A stretch of DNA of 64,000 bases from Hypericum androsaemum (GCA_963995505.1 OZ023182.1:263001-327000), one strand, 5' to 3'; numbered from the stretch's first letter, positions 46,311 to 58,318 are shown. The notes: a model not told the origin generated them from the sequence alone. A program made the numbers and translations.

Positions 46311-47025
46311 AGATTCACTGTATCATATTTTGTTTCGTTGATTGTTAGTCTGTTATTATTTCTCAACAAAATTCAACCAAAAATACGATATTGATTCATG
46401 ATTGAAAAAAAAATATTAACTTTTTTCACAATAATGGAACAATTATAGATTCCTGAATGATGAAATTAAAATAATAAAATAATGGAACAAACATAACATA
46501 ACGATAGAACCACATCAACAAATCATGAAATACTATATCATATTTTGTTTCGTTTCGTTGATTGTTAGTCTGTTATTATTTCCTAACAAAATTCAACAAA
46601 GAATATGATATTGATTTATGTTTGAAAAAAAATCAAAATATTTTCACAATAATGGAATAATTATGGGTTACTGAATGATGAAATCAAAATAACATAATGA
46701 TGGAACAAACATAACATAACCACATCAACAAATAATGAAACACGGTATCATGTTTTATTTCGTTGATTGTTGGTTTGTTATTGTTTCCTAACAAAATTCA
46801 ACCAAGAATACGATATTGATTCTCGTTTGAAAAACAATCAAAACTTTTGTCACAATAATAGAAAATTATGGATTACTGAATGATGAAATCAAAATAACAT
46901 AATAATAGAACAAATCTAACATAACAATAGAGCCACATAAATAAATAATAAAATATTGTATCATGTTTCGTTTCGTTTTGTTGATTGTTGGCCTATTATT
47001 ATTTTCCAACAAAATTCAACAAAGA
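46310..47025. repeat. tandem repeat, about 204-220-bp unit, four copies
   Basis: Successive copies of GTCTGTTATT...CAACAAAATTCAA start near 46348, 46568, 46772 and 46991. The units are the same as those at 44185-44580. Confidence 0.88.
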
Positions 47026-47329
47026 ATACGATCAAGTCCGACCACAAGATTTTCAAATTATATATCATTCAAGATCAGACCACGTTATGATTCACATCAA
47101 CGCCAACCATTGAAAAAATTGACAATTCTCATATAATTTAACAACCGCTCATTTTTAAATATTATAAGTCTGAATAATAAATTAATAATTATTATACCAT
47201 ACATAAAAAAAATCCCAAAAAGTAAGCACAAATATTATGTGAATCAGAAGGGAGAAACAACGTCGTATCTAGGCAATCGGAAGGGAAAAACTGAGCATTT
47301 TCTTTACGATTCACTGTTGATTCTAGTAT

Positions 47330-47457
47330 TTCTAGACTTCATTTGTTCTATTTTAGAACTATGGAATAGAATGTCACATCTTCTTTGAGGTCTCTTATTT
47401 CACCGATTTCTTTATTGGACCGAGAAGCTACAAGCTCAATGGACGCAACTCTCTCGG
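47330..47457 (-). pseudogene. kinesin-14 fragment, second copy
   Basis: The minus strand reads ERVASIEL and then SNKEIGEIRDLKED, the neck/stalk start that follows the kinesin motor. It corresponds to 44980-45072 at an offset of 2385 bp and stops abruptly at 47457, where block three of the segmental duplication begins. The unit (kinesin end plus 3' DNA plus tandem array) is thus present twice in tandem. Confidence 0.85.
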
Positions 47458-47670
47458 CACTATCAACTGGTCCATTGATTCTTCATTACTAAAGCATATG
47501 CCACTGCTGCATCGAACAAGTTCACGACAATCAAGTTACATTCAGCTCAAGTTAAAGCAAATCATCAGACTTCGAAGAGCCATGAATTGCCATGCCATAA
47601 ATTATAACACGTTAAAACTTCGAGGATCTCGTTCCTCCAATCACTCCCAACTCGAAACCAAAACTACCTA

Positions 47671-48605
47671 TTTGAAAAGAGATTTTTTCCAAAATAGACA
47701 AAAAAACATAGATTTATTCCTTAAATATGTTAAAACTTAATATATTTCTAAAATAGTCAAAAAATTAATTTAAAATAAAAATATAGAGGAGAAAAAAAAT
47801 CAAAGCTTAGATCGACTACCTCTGTGCACCACAAAAAAAAGTTAATGACAAATATACAAGAGTCGACCCAATATAGGTCGATTCACCTACCAAAATTTAT
47901 GTATATAAGAAAAAATCCCTTTAGGTCAGGCGGACAGTTGTTAATTTTTTTTTACCATCCGTCATTGAAATCTTTTGTCATTTTAAAATTGAGTAGACAA
48001 TACATAAAAAGGTGACGACCTAGTACATGGTCGAATCACTTTCTTTTTCGTTAATTAACTTTTTTTTTAAATAGTATTAATAGTATAGTTTGCAATTAGG
48101 TTGTTAAAATTTTGTTTTAAGTAAAATTTTATCTCCTAGAAAATAGACGAACAGACTTCGAATTTCTATATTCGAATGTTCGCTCTATTTCGTATAAATA
48201 ATGATCAAGTCATAGATTTTTAAAAGTGTTCAAAAAATAAAAATAATTAGTAAAGAAGCCGACGACCTACCAAAAGGTCGACACACATTGTGCCTATATT
48301 ATATTAATTTCCTAGTGTCAGGTCACACAAGAGGGGACACCAGTCGCCTCCTATATTATATTAATTTTGAGATGACCTGTATTTGGATGGCCTCCATTAT
48401 TATTTTAAAAAAATTTGCCGACCGAAATTCTGTCAGGTATACGTGGTAGGTATCAAGATAAAGTCGACCTAAGCTTTAGTCGTCTCCTCTATTTTTTTTT
48501 AGTTTTTAATTAAATTTTTACCTATTTTAAAAATATATTAAATTTTAACCTGTTTAGAAAATATATCTTTTTTTTTACCTATTTTGGAAATAATCCAATT
48601 TCAAA
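47671..48605. mobile_element. TIR element, about 0.93 kb with about 140-bp inverted ends
   Basis: 47671-47821 and 48466-48605 are inverted copies: TTTCCAAAATAG, AATATATTT..AAAATAG and AGAGGAGA..AAGCTTAG..GTCGAC appear in both. The interior repeats GTCGAC/GGTCG words four or more times. No transposase and no certain target duplication. Confidence 0.72.
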
Positions 48606-49303
48606 AACAGCGACGGACAAGTGCATGCAAAAGATCAGCACTTCACTCGAGAAGATGTGCGAGTCTTACTTGCCAGCGACTCTTAAAGAGGCACCTCACT
48701 TTTTCCGCCCGTCGTGGGCTTGGTGTTTGGGCTTACATTGGGCGCCGTCTGAGGAATAGTAGTGCAAGCTATTAAAAACTGATGCCATTTTTATTAAAGT
48801 TGGCTGATAAAGCCCAACAAAAGAAGCCCACTCTGACGAAAGAAAGTCGCAAAAGTCCAAGGAGAAAAGTGGAGGGAAGCAACGACAGCAAGGATAAAAG
48901 AGGAATCAAAATCCCTCTAAGAAGCTTTTGTCTTGCAGTAGGATTATAATTATTGTGTATACAACAAAGGGGAACGATGTATTCTTTTGGTATCGAGTCC
49001 CGAAATGTAACAATATTAAAAGTTAGTAGAGAGTATTTTGTACATGGTTGAGATATCAAATCTCGAAATTTTCTTAGCCCAGTATATATCGAGATACACT
49101 GCTGAGATAGATACTACGTAGTTTCGACCTATGCCACGATGATGTTTGGATTCAGTATCAAGCAAAAAAACAGTCTCCAAAGTTTGTTGATGTGGGGGGT
49201 GGGGGTCGAGATTACCCAATGAGAAATTGTCCCAAACTTTTGATCGTCAATGTGAAAACAGAAATAGGCGTGCTTTTCAATAGAAAGGTAGATTCTTATG
49301 AGC
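48606..49303. other. spacer
   Basis: No gene recognised. Confidence 0.4.
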
Positions 49304-49312
49304 CGACAGAAG

Positions 49313-50330
49313 GGGTAAAAAACACCCATAGTCACTAAAGTTTAACAGTTTTTTGTCAATGGTCACTAAATTATTTTTTTACCCTTTATGGGTCACTAAT
49401 CTATACTAAATCACTCAGGTATGGTCACTCCGCCCACTTTTTCGCCAAAAATCTTCCCGGAAACAAGAAAATTGGTCTCGGAGGCAAAGTCCGGTCATCT
49501 TCTCCGGCAAACAAACTCCGACGAACAAAATTCACTAAAATGCAATGGCCTCAACTACCGGAATACTTTCACTACAGCAACCGGAACAGAAACGTTCAAA
49601 CCCCAACCTAATAAAATTACTTTAACAAAGCCCAAATCAATTAACTTTAAATTGAAAATAAATTAATGTCTTGTGCTACTCTTGAGGGCAAAAGAACCGT
49701 CGAGTGACTTGAACAGCACGAGAACTCTAATTCCGTATCTGGGTTATTCTTCCCCGATCCGGATCCGCAATCTCCCGTCGACCATATTATCTTTATCCCT
49801 TTCCCAAACAAACAAACCATCGGAGACGGTGGTGTACCTGCACCTTTTCTTCAATTACTAGAGAACAAACAAGTTGCAATCATCGTATCGTGCAAAGGGC
49901 TTATGCTCTGTGCTTCTAAACAATCGTACCCTTTCGAGACGACCTTCGTTTGCAATTAAAAATTAGGCAAATTTTGCTGCTATAGTTTTTCAATAATTTG
50001 CCTACTGCTTAACAAGATGCCAAAATTTGCCTACTGCTTGTGTCTTCACCGTGTTTCTCATTACTGCTTTGTTGATCTTCAATGTTGCTTCTTTTCTTTT
50101 CCACAAGTTTTGGCTTATCCCGCTTAAAATGGCCGGAAAGATTTCCGGGAAGATTGCAGGTGGGTCCTATTTTTTTTTGTGAATCCGGGAAGATTTTTGG
50201 CAAAAAATGGTCGGAGTGACTATAACTGAGTAACTTAGTATAGATCGGTGACCATAAAAGGAAAAATAATAGCTTAGTGACCATGGACAAAAAATTAGTA
50301 AACCTTAGTGACCATGGGTGTTTTTTACCC
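49313..50330. mobile_element. Mutator-like TIR element, 9-bp TSD
   Basis: The ends are GGGTAAAAAACACCC and its exact inverse; the inverted repeats extend for about 145 bp (with AGTCACTAA and CGGGAAGATTTTTGGC blocks). CGACAGAAG flanks the unit at 49304-49312 and 50331-50339. At 1018 bp it has no room for a transposase; the middle holds CGG-rich words but no recognised gene. Confidence 0.92.
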
Positions 50331-50339
50331 CGACAGAAG

Positions 50340-50838
50340 TGGTAAAAAGGCAAAAAGTAGCAGTCAAGCCCAAGGTAGGTTAAAGTCAAACAGGAAACGC
50401 TGCACTCACACGTTTCCAACGAGAATAGGACGCGGCTAAAACATCACCTCAAGCAAGTCACTTTCAATTAAATCAAAATTATTCAACCAAGACCCTACTA
50501 GGTAATTGACTTCGTCTTCATAGTGGGAACTCGCAAACCATGACGACAGGACAAACCCTTCATCAATCTGCAATTTGATGCATCTCCGGCTGCTACTAGA
50601 TTGCATCTTCTCAACATTAAAACAGAGGCAAGCGCAAGGTAAAACCAAAAGAGGAATGTTGACAAGTGACGAGGAAAAATCATTAACTGGGTCAAATTGG
50701 ACAATGAGTATAATGATCAATGAGTTTCGAGTGTGCTGGACTCGATCGTTAGTAAAAATAGTCTATCTACAAAGGACTAAGCATAAATGTTTGCCTAAAC
50801 CTAAAGAATAAGTGAGTATTCATTCTTGTACAGGAATC
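50340..50838. other. region between TIR element and PHD-RING gene
   Basis: Partly 3' UTR of the PHD-RING gene. A minus-strand open stretch at 50457-50620 (CIKLQIDEGFVLSSWFASSH) looks somewhat protein-like but I do not recognise it; it could be an alternative last exon or chance. Confidence 0.35.
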
Positions 50839-53628
50839 TCAAAGGCCTAAACTAAGCCACTGTGGCAACCTGGTGTCTAGGATTCTCTTCACTACATCCC
50901 TTACAAAAGAATTAAAACAAGAGGAACAAAGACCTTTCATCATACTCGTCTCTCCAATGTGGGTACATATTGCTGGCGGAGGCACCATCTGAACTTCGCT
51001 TCTCCTATGATCACGCCCACAGGCAGCCAAGATTGTGTGCGTCGAGCTCCTTGCAATATCCTTGAAAGTATCAGTACCTGCATCACCAATTGAGAGACAT
51101 GGTTCGACCTAATGTCAAGAGCAAGATAAGTGTACTAATACGATTTATGGGATAAAAGTACAGAGCTACTAATGATGGGTGAATTTCAAGCATCCCTATG
51201 ACATGAACTGAAAATCATAAACGCAGCATGCGTACCCAAGTGAATATCTTGGGACAGGTTTATCAAGTGACTTTTCACCATTGATTGCAGCTGTTCCTTC
51301 AGGGCATAAAATTGGCTCTCTTCTCCAGGTCCATAGACGGGCAAGTTGCAATCAAGTCCAACGCCTGATCGGCTGTCATACCGACAAACTTGATCATTAA
51401 CAGGTATCGAGTTGGTGCCAGAAGGTGCGGACCACAGTGTTAGATTTGCTGGCCTGTCAATTGTCGCCATGGTTGGATCCTGAATGACTTGTGAACCAAA
51501 TTGGCTTTGTCTTGATGAAACAAAATCATTGTCACGAGTTACAGGAAAGGGAAGGTTCTGAGCCAGCTGCCTCCCCATCAAAAAATTTGGCAGCATCCCA
51601 AACTCTTGGGCGCTTGAATTCTGAGTAGCTGCTTCCCGATTCTGCTCCACCCGAGAGTTTATGAGCTCATTATGCAAGGATGTGGCTGATATCACATCAG
51701 GTCTACCAGGCATATAAACCGCGCGGTTAGAGATTATATTCTGGATATGCCGATGTATTTGGCGTCTTACCGACAGTGTCGCTGCTCCAGATCCGGATAC
51801 TGGAGATGCTATGGTGCCATCTGCAGCAGGATATCGTGGAGATGGCACATTACCAATCACTTGGGGAAATGCCAAACGAGGGGAAGACTCCATCATAGGT
51901 CCTGAGCTTTCTCCAAGATTCGTGAGTGAGGGTGCTCTGTAAGACGTGTTGTTGTCTGCTGTTGCATGATCACATGAAGGACCATGAGCTGGGGTACTAG
52001 AAGATCCAAGAGCCACAGGTCTGCACACATCACAATACCAATTGCCTTCTGGTACTTGCCGTCCGAGACCAACGCAATACGTGTGTGCCGGTGAATCACA
52101 GATATCACAAAGTAACATGAGTCCATCATCCCCACCTTCATGGCACTCAGTGCAGATCACCGTCTCGTATGGATCAACAAAGCTCCTGATCTCCTCCTCA
52201 GTCGGTTGATAGACCTGAGAAGTAATAAATCAACAAAAAGGTAAAGAAAAGTAGTCTAGAAACGAAAAAAACCACCCAACTATTAGAAATAGAGAAGAAA
52301 AAAAACCAGACCTGATCACGCATAGGAACTTCAATGACCATATTCCTAAGATCCACCCCAATTGTTGATCTACCATGTTTTGTAATAGTCTGAAATCTCT
52401 GCTTGCACAAGGGACAACGTGATTCTACTTTTGACCACTCCATGATACATACAAAACAAAAGTAGTGACTGCAGCAGTTAAGTGTTCCTCTTGATCTTCT
52501 TTTATCCTCTTCCGACAGACAGATCCCACATACTTGCCTGCCTACTTCTGTTTTTACTTCCTTGGCCTTCTCCTTACCCTTTTTTCTTACGTTATGTTTT
52601 CGCTGGGAGGTATCACGGTTGTCCTGAATTCTCCTCGTAGATGAAGTATTCCTCAGACAAGCTTTTAGATCTCCAAACAATCTGCTTGCTTCCTTCACTT
52701 GTTCTCTCTCTTCTTCAGAGATGGTATACTCAAAATCAGACGACCTAGAACATACAAAGTCCGAATCTGAATCAACAACATACCGTCGCCTCTTACGAGG
52801 TTGTGAGATTTTGTTGCTCCTGGACTTTTCTTTACAGACTGGAATACTATCAAGGAGATCAGCATCATATTCATCATTAAGGTCAAACTCTTGTTTCTTC
52901 CTCAACCTTCTCCTCGACATGGAAGGCCTCTTGGAGACCCTGGACTTCTTCCTCCTCCTTTTACCTTTAGCAGAGCTTCTTTTCTGCAAGTTCCTCATGC
53001 CCACTTTGACATTAGAATTCTTCTCTTCCAGAAAATCTTCCTCCTCATCAACAAGATCATCTTCTTCTTCTGGAGTAAATTCCTCATCATCCTCGTCCAA
53101 ATCTTCTTCATCTTCATCAACATCGACATCTTCGTCATCATCATCAACGACATAATCTTTGTCTTCATCTTGGTCATTTTCCTCACACAAAATTGTCTTC
53201 CTCTTCCTCGAAATTTTACCACGAGCATCCTCTTCATCAACATCGACATCTTCGTCATCATCATCAACCACATAGTCTTCGTCTTCATCTTCATCTTCAT
53301 CTTGGCCATTCTCTTGGCAAGAAACTGTCTTCCTCTTCCTCGAAATTTTACCACGAGCATTCTTACCAGAACCCCTTCCCCGCTTTGCTCTAGAAGTCTT
53401 CCTAAACACCACCACCTCCTCCTCCTTGGACCCTCCTTCAACCGAGCCCTGAAAACTCTCCTCGGAAGAATACCCATCAAAAGAACTCACACCATCATCC
53501 TCCTCCTCGGAAGCCATCTCCTCATTCTCCAGAACAAAATCCTCGTCCGAATCATCGGAACCTGAACACCTAGACCTAGCCTTTCTCTTAAACCCCCTCT
53601 TAGTGCCACCCTTCCCTTCCTTTCCCAT
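50839..53628 (-). CDS. PHD and RING finger protein, likely E3 ubiquitin ligase
   Basis: Three minus-strand exons (53628-52312, 52214-51236, 51077-50839) give 844 aa in frame with GT..AG introns. Residues 1-360 are acidic/basic low-complexity with an imperfect internal repeat (91-134 and 135-174, each starting ARGKISRKRKT and ending in an Asp/Glu run) and several RKR/KRRRKK nuclear signals. A C3HC4 RING follows at about 367-408 (CGIC, CSHYFCFVC, CPLC) and a C4HC3 PHD finger at about 460-503 (CTECHEGGD, CDICDSPAHTYC, WYCDVCRP). The C-terminal half is rich in Ser and Asn and ends with a conserved-looking CSSCFNSFVRDVV segment. RING domains recruit E2 enzymes and PHD fingers read histone H3 tails, so a nuclear chromatin-linked ubiquitin ligase is likely. 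This arrangement is known from plant PHRF1-like proteins. Confidence 0.92.
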
Positions 53629-54135
53629 GCTATCCTCCTTCAGAACAAAAACACCAATTAACAGTCCCCAGATATTATACTATAAACCTACCCAAGTCAA
53701 AAAAAGCCCCCCTCCACCTATCTCACCCGAATAGCGAATTAACCATGAAGAAGACGATGATGCCTTTTAAACCCAGAGCTACAGCTGCTAATCTCCCACA
53801 TCAAAAACGGATGGATCCGTACAAATCAGGAAACCCTCAATTCTCCTTTAACCCCCTTTCTCTTAATGTCCCCGATTTATTTCCTCACTCTAAACGCCAA
53901 ATCCTGAACCATAAAAAAATACATAAATAATGCAAATTCAATAAATAGCCTTTATAATCCGATCTATAATATTAATACCACAAAACCAAAAGATTAAATG
54001 GAAATTCACAAATCATTAACCTCGAAGCTATCACCTGGGAGACGATAAATTACTAAAAATAACCAAATAGAGGCTAAGTAGCCAAGGTGGGTAAGAAAAT
54101 ATTATCCTCAGCTAAATTCCAAATTTACCCCTACA

Positions 54136-54160
54136 GAGAGAGAGAGAGAGAGAGAGAGAC
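54136..54160 (+). repeat. GA microsatellite
   Basis: About 12 consecutive GA units upstream of the minus-strand PHD-RING gene; read on that strand it is a CT run, a frequent feature of plant leaders. Confidence 0.85.
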
Positions 54161-55398
54161 ATGTATGTACCTTGGGAGGAAGGGAGGAGGAATGGGGACG
54201 ATTGGGAAAAAGGGGGAAAGAGAGAGAATGAAAGTGGTCGCGCAAGCCAACTCTTCTTCAATTTTATTCCTTTTCTTTTTTTCTTTTCTTTTTGGCTCGT
54301 CGGTCTGTGGCATCTTACATCTGAGGTCCTCATCTATGTGTTCTATTCTCAGTTTGTTCCAAACTGTTTCTTTCGAAAATTTCATTTTGCTTCTCTTGTA
54401 TCTGAAAATTTTATCTTTTCGGTCCTGCGTTATCTCTTTCTCACAATGTTCAAAATCTTTGTTGCTTTCACCACGACGAAGCTAGTTCCTCTTTTAGTCT
54501 TCACTGATATTTGTAGCTGAGAAGAAATGAATGCCACTTTCTTTCTTTGAAATAGTTGAAATAGAAGAAAATTTTAGAGGGTGGAACCAACAACCATCTA
54601 GATTAACTAGTGACAGTGTTGTTCTAGTTTAAATATATCTCGTGTTCGAGTTCTTTGAAACGCAGTAGTATTAAATACTTGTTGAAATTTTTTTTGTCAC
54701 TTTTCAAATGTCTCATCTGTTTGAATCTGGACCAATGAGTCTGGACACTAGATGATACAAAAAGGTTAGAGGGCAAAAATGGAAACATTCTTTTCTTTCA
54801 AACTCTTCGAAAATTAAGAATGAAGATGTATCACCCATCACAAAAATATTAGTTATAGTATATTAATTATCTAATTGAAAAAAAAAGTATATGTACTAAC
54901 CGGATCAATTTGAAGTATATTGTGTTAATTGACTCTTTCTGAAAAATATAAATTGTTGTGTGGATCAATTTCAGATAAATGATATTAGTTGTACTATTTG
55001 AATAAGTAAAAGTACAAAATGAAATTTATTCTCAAAAGTCTGTTGGACTGGTTCAGTTAGTTGTCCGTGCTGAAACTAAACTGGTAAGGAAAGTGCACTC
55101 TGGCTTCTTCGGCTAGTTTCCATAAGTGGCATCAGCCAATAACAACTGTTAGAAATACCAGCTACTAGAATATTGGAAAAGCACGTATCGGTGAGTCACA
55201 CCAAATGCTCGATGCAGGTACTAATATATGCTTTTTTTACAGGAGTCAGTGTTTATCAAACAAGTACGTTGCACGATTTCAAAACGGTACAAAATAGATT
55301 TAACTGACTTTAAATGATGTTCCTTTGTTTACTCACTTCGATTTCTTAAATTGACGAACCTTTCTCCTTAGAACATTGTTTCAAAAAATGTTGTTTGA

Positions 55399-55415
55399 CC
55401 ACCCCGCAAAAAAAT
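55399..55415 (+). repeat. tail-only retroposon insertion
   Basis: CCACCCCGC plus an A run lies between two copies of TGTTGTTTGA (55389-55398 and 55416-55425). The inserted bases resemble the end CGCCACCCTTCT of the LINE-like element at 41066. Confidence 0.55.
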
Positions 55416-55792
55416 TGTTGTTTGATCGATCACAACTTGAAATTGAGACCTAATTATTTTTATACCAAAATTTGGAGAGTGTTAGATCACTCATCAGTTG
55501 TCGTTGATCATCAATCGAACCAATCGGTTCACTTCATTGGACTAATTGGTCTAGGCCAAATTGATTATTTATTTTTTTTAAATAAAATTAATATTTTGAT
55601 TAGATTAAAAGTGATTAGATTTAAAATTTGGTACTTGTAAATGATAAATTTTGCAATAACAGAGAATATTTAGAATTATTTTATATTTTAATGCTATATA
55701 CTAATTATTAATACAATAGTTTTTTAAAAAATTTGCTCCGACCGGTGAGAGAAAAAAATATCCAAATTATCTGCCGTTTTAAATATTGCTTT

Positions 55793-56051
55793 TGTGATAC
55801 CCCGTAAATGATATGTACTGTATGAAATGCTTAAATGATTTGATTTGGCTATCCATATCAACAATGTGCACCTTCTTTTCTGGCACACATCTTGAAAGAA
55901 CTCTAAGGTTAAACACGTTTGGCCGAGAGTAGGATCGGGATGGGTGACTTCCTGGGAAGTTTTCCAGGGTGCGTGTGAATGAGAACAAAATACGCTGAAA
56001 AAGACCCGTATTAGTCTGTGGAGACAGTCAGTCAGATCATAAAGTGTTACA
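55793..56051 (+). repeat. solo LTR carrying a 5S rRNA-like domain (Cassandra-type TRIM)
   Basis: The 259-bp unit starts TGTGATACCCCG, ends AGTGTTACA and is flanked by GCTTT at 55788-55792 and 56052-56056. Inside, 55895-55970 reads AGAACTCTAAGGTTAA, CGAGAGTAGGAT and GGGATGGGTGACTTCCTGGG, the A-box to C-box part of plant 5S rRNA with few changes. 5S-like LTRs define the Cassandra group of non-autonomous elements. The RNA polymerase III promoter might still be active in short transcripts, but the upstream half of the 5S gene is missing. Confidence 0.9.
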
Positions 56052-56056
56052 GCTTT

Positions 56057-56270
56057 ATAGAGGACAATGGTTCAAATATTTCCATCTTCATGTTCCTCTG
56101 CCACCTAAGAAAATTTTAGTTATTTTTAATATTCTAAGAATATCAACTGACTGACTGTTTTTATCCGCATGTGTTGTTTTAAGAATATGTTGATTTGTTG
56201 TCCTTGCGCTTAATGAGATGCCTTCGGAATTCACTCCATGGTTAGCGTCCATGTGACCTGAATAACTCCT

Positions 56271-56321
<51 letters not shown>

Positions 56322-57489
56322 ACATTTTCTGGCTGAGTCAATGCGTGTACGTCACTAGAGTGGAGACGACCTGCTTACCTCTCTTATTTTTTCAAACTAC
56401 CAATTTTAGGAAACGTTGTAAGTTGTTCGCTCATTTAAAAATTTTGGTATTTTTTAACCCAAATTATAAAGAAAAAAAATTCGTTGCAGCAAGAGTTGGC
56501 TTGTAAACAAGTTTATTTCTCCTAATTCCTTGGTTTGATTCTTTTGTATTTCCAGTGCATAAGAAACTTCAAGCCGTGTGTTGCGTGCGGGGCTATAAGA
56601 CCCTTTAATACGCACGGGGCCTTGTTAGTTGTTTTCAACTCTATGCGTAAACATATATGATTAAGCGAAGACAACTACTTTGATCAGTTATTATTTTTAA
56701 AAGTACATCAAAATTAAGCAAATAAAAATGAATTGATGTTATGAACATATTTTTTTGGCATAATCCGTATTGTTTAATCTAGTAAGCAGGAACATTTGAG
56801 AGATTTTTGGTCATTTTAAGGTTTAACTACTTTATATTTGGGATTTTCCCCCTTTTGGTATTTTTTCGGATAAATAAAATTTTATATAACTCCAATATAA
56901 TTACAAATGATAAGTATATTGGGCTACATAAAATGCTAATTCAAAAATCGCCTAATTCCCCCCTCTGGGTATTTTTCAGCTATAGAAACCTTTGGTTTAA
57001 TTTTTACGTCATTTTTTAGGTAACCGTCGATCGTTTGTGTGGAAAATCAAAATAAAATACGGTATAATGTTTATGGAGGGAAAAGGACGGTATACTGATG
57101 GTTGTTTGTTCCTTTGGTGGTTCTTAACATTCTGTTCAGCCTCCCCACCAATAACCAAAAAAAGGAATAAAATAAGGGAAATTATATGCGAGAATATATG
57201 ACACATATCCAGTACTGTAAGGTGAAGGCACTAAAACATCTCCACAAATCTCTTTTCTACTTAAGGAATCGAATCTCTTAGAGTAGTTTTTAAGAGGATA
57301 TATGTGTTGACGCATATGTTACTACAATGGCCATTTAATAATATGAAACGGTTACTACAAAATTAGTCCTTATATTTTGGTCGTTCGCGAGTGAGGAGAT
57401 ATTATGGGAAGAAAACCTAATTAATTAAGTCATAATAAGCATAACCACCTGATGGGATATTTTCTTGATGTCGACCTTCACATTTGGAA
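56057..57489. other. spacer with TA microsatellite
   Basis: A run of TA dinucleotides at 56273-56319 is the only clear feature. No gene recognised. Confidence 0.5.
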
Positions 57490-58318
57490 AAAGTCTAATT
57501 TAGTACTATATAATTTGACGGTTTGACATATATAAATATATGGTTTAAAATATATTTAAAAAAATTTCTGCAGTTTCACGGGCATGACACTTAAATACTC
57601 GGATATCTACCCATGATGAGTCAGCGTAACTATGCTATTTTTTAGCCTATATGGCACACCATGTAGACAAACTTATCTTATTTTTGAGAAGGACAAATTT
57701 ATCTTATAGATGCTGAATTATCTTGAAGGCAAACTTCAAAATAATCCTTGTTTTTTAGAACTCTTAAAACTCCACCAAACGGGCAAAACCCACTCCCTCC
57801 CCTCCAAATTTCATCGCCGCCCATTGCATCAGATAATATCAGCGGTGCTCTTTGATTATGCATATCTCAGCTTTCAACTTTTTTTTGTCAAATTTGCAAA
57901 AAGGAAATTACATGTCCAAAATGAATAAGAACAACCATTCAGCAACTAGTGGGTTCAGCCAGGAGCAGAAGCTAGTGATGACGCTCATCGAGTAGGCGAT
58001 GAACGTCAACACGGTGCCGTTCTTGCGCATTTCACGTTGCAGGAGAGATTAAAGATGGAGAGAGGGAGCGAGAAGAAGGGATTTTTGAAAAAATATAAAC
58101 AAAGTAGTGGCCGTTTCAAAATTTGCCTCTATGCTACGTCAGCACCTGATAGGTGAGTCATTTGTTAACATGGAGTGCTATGTTGGCACAAAATGATGTC
58201 GTTTCGATGAATCGTCAAGACAGCTACTCGAGTTGTTAAATGATCTGTTCGAGAAACTAAATAAACATTTTTGATACATTTTAAACTATATGTGTCAAAC
58301 TAAAAGGTACTAAAATAC
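57490..58318. mobile_element. probable TIR element, decayed
   Basis: 57490-57660 and 58140-58318 are loosely inverted copies (TTTAGTAC..TTTGAC..ACATATA..GGTTTAAAATAT against its inverse, then an A+T-rich part and GTCAGC). Target duplication not found. A tail-only insertion lies within it at 57682. Confidence 0.5.
57682..57691 (-). repeat. tail-only retroposon insertion
   Basis: On the minus strand only CTTCTCAAAA lies between copies of GACAAACTTATCTTAT (57666-57681) and GACAAATTTATCTTAT (57692-57707), one mismatch in 16. Confidence 0.6.

Larger units (their letters stand above)
53629..55792. other. PHD-RING promoter region and spacer
   Basis: Contains a GA microsatellite (about 54136-54160) about 0.5 kb upstream of the start codon, probably in promoter or leader, and one tail-only insertion (55399-55415). 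No other gene recognised. Confidence 0.45.

Noticed and set aside
44185..47025. CRISPR-like array
   Set aside because: Repeats are about 210 bp, adjoining without spacers, in a plant nuclear region; ordinary tandem repeats.
52891..53565. Long plus-strand open frame opposite the PHD-RING gene
   Set aside because: It is the shadow of the acidic and lysine-rich exon, giving only Ile/Phe/Ser runs.
55895..55970. 5S rRNA gene
   Set aside because: Only the middle and 3' part of 5S is present, inside a TG..CA unit with a 5-bp target duplication; it is part of a retroelement LTR.
56273..56319. TA-rich tract as promoter TATA region
   Set aside because: It is a plain TA microsatellite with no gene downstream on either strand.
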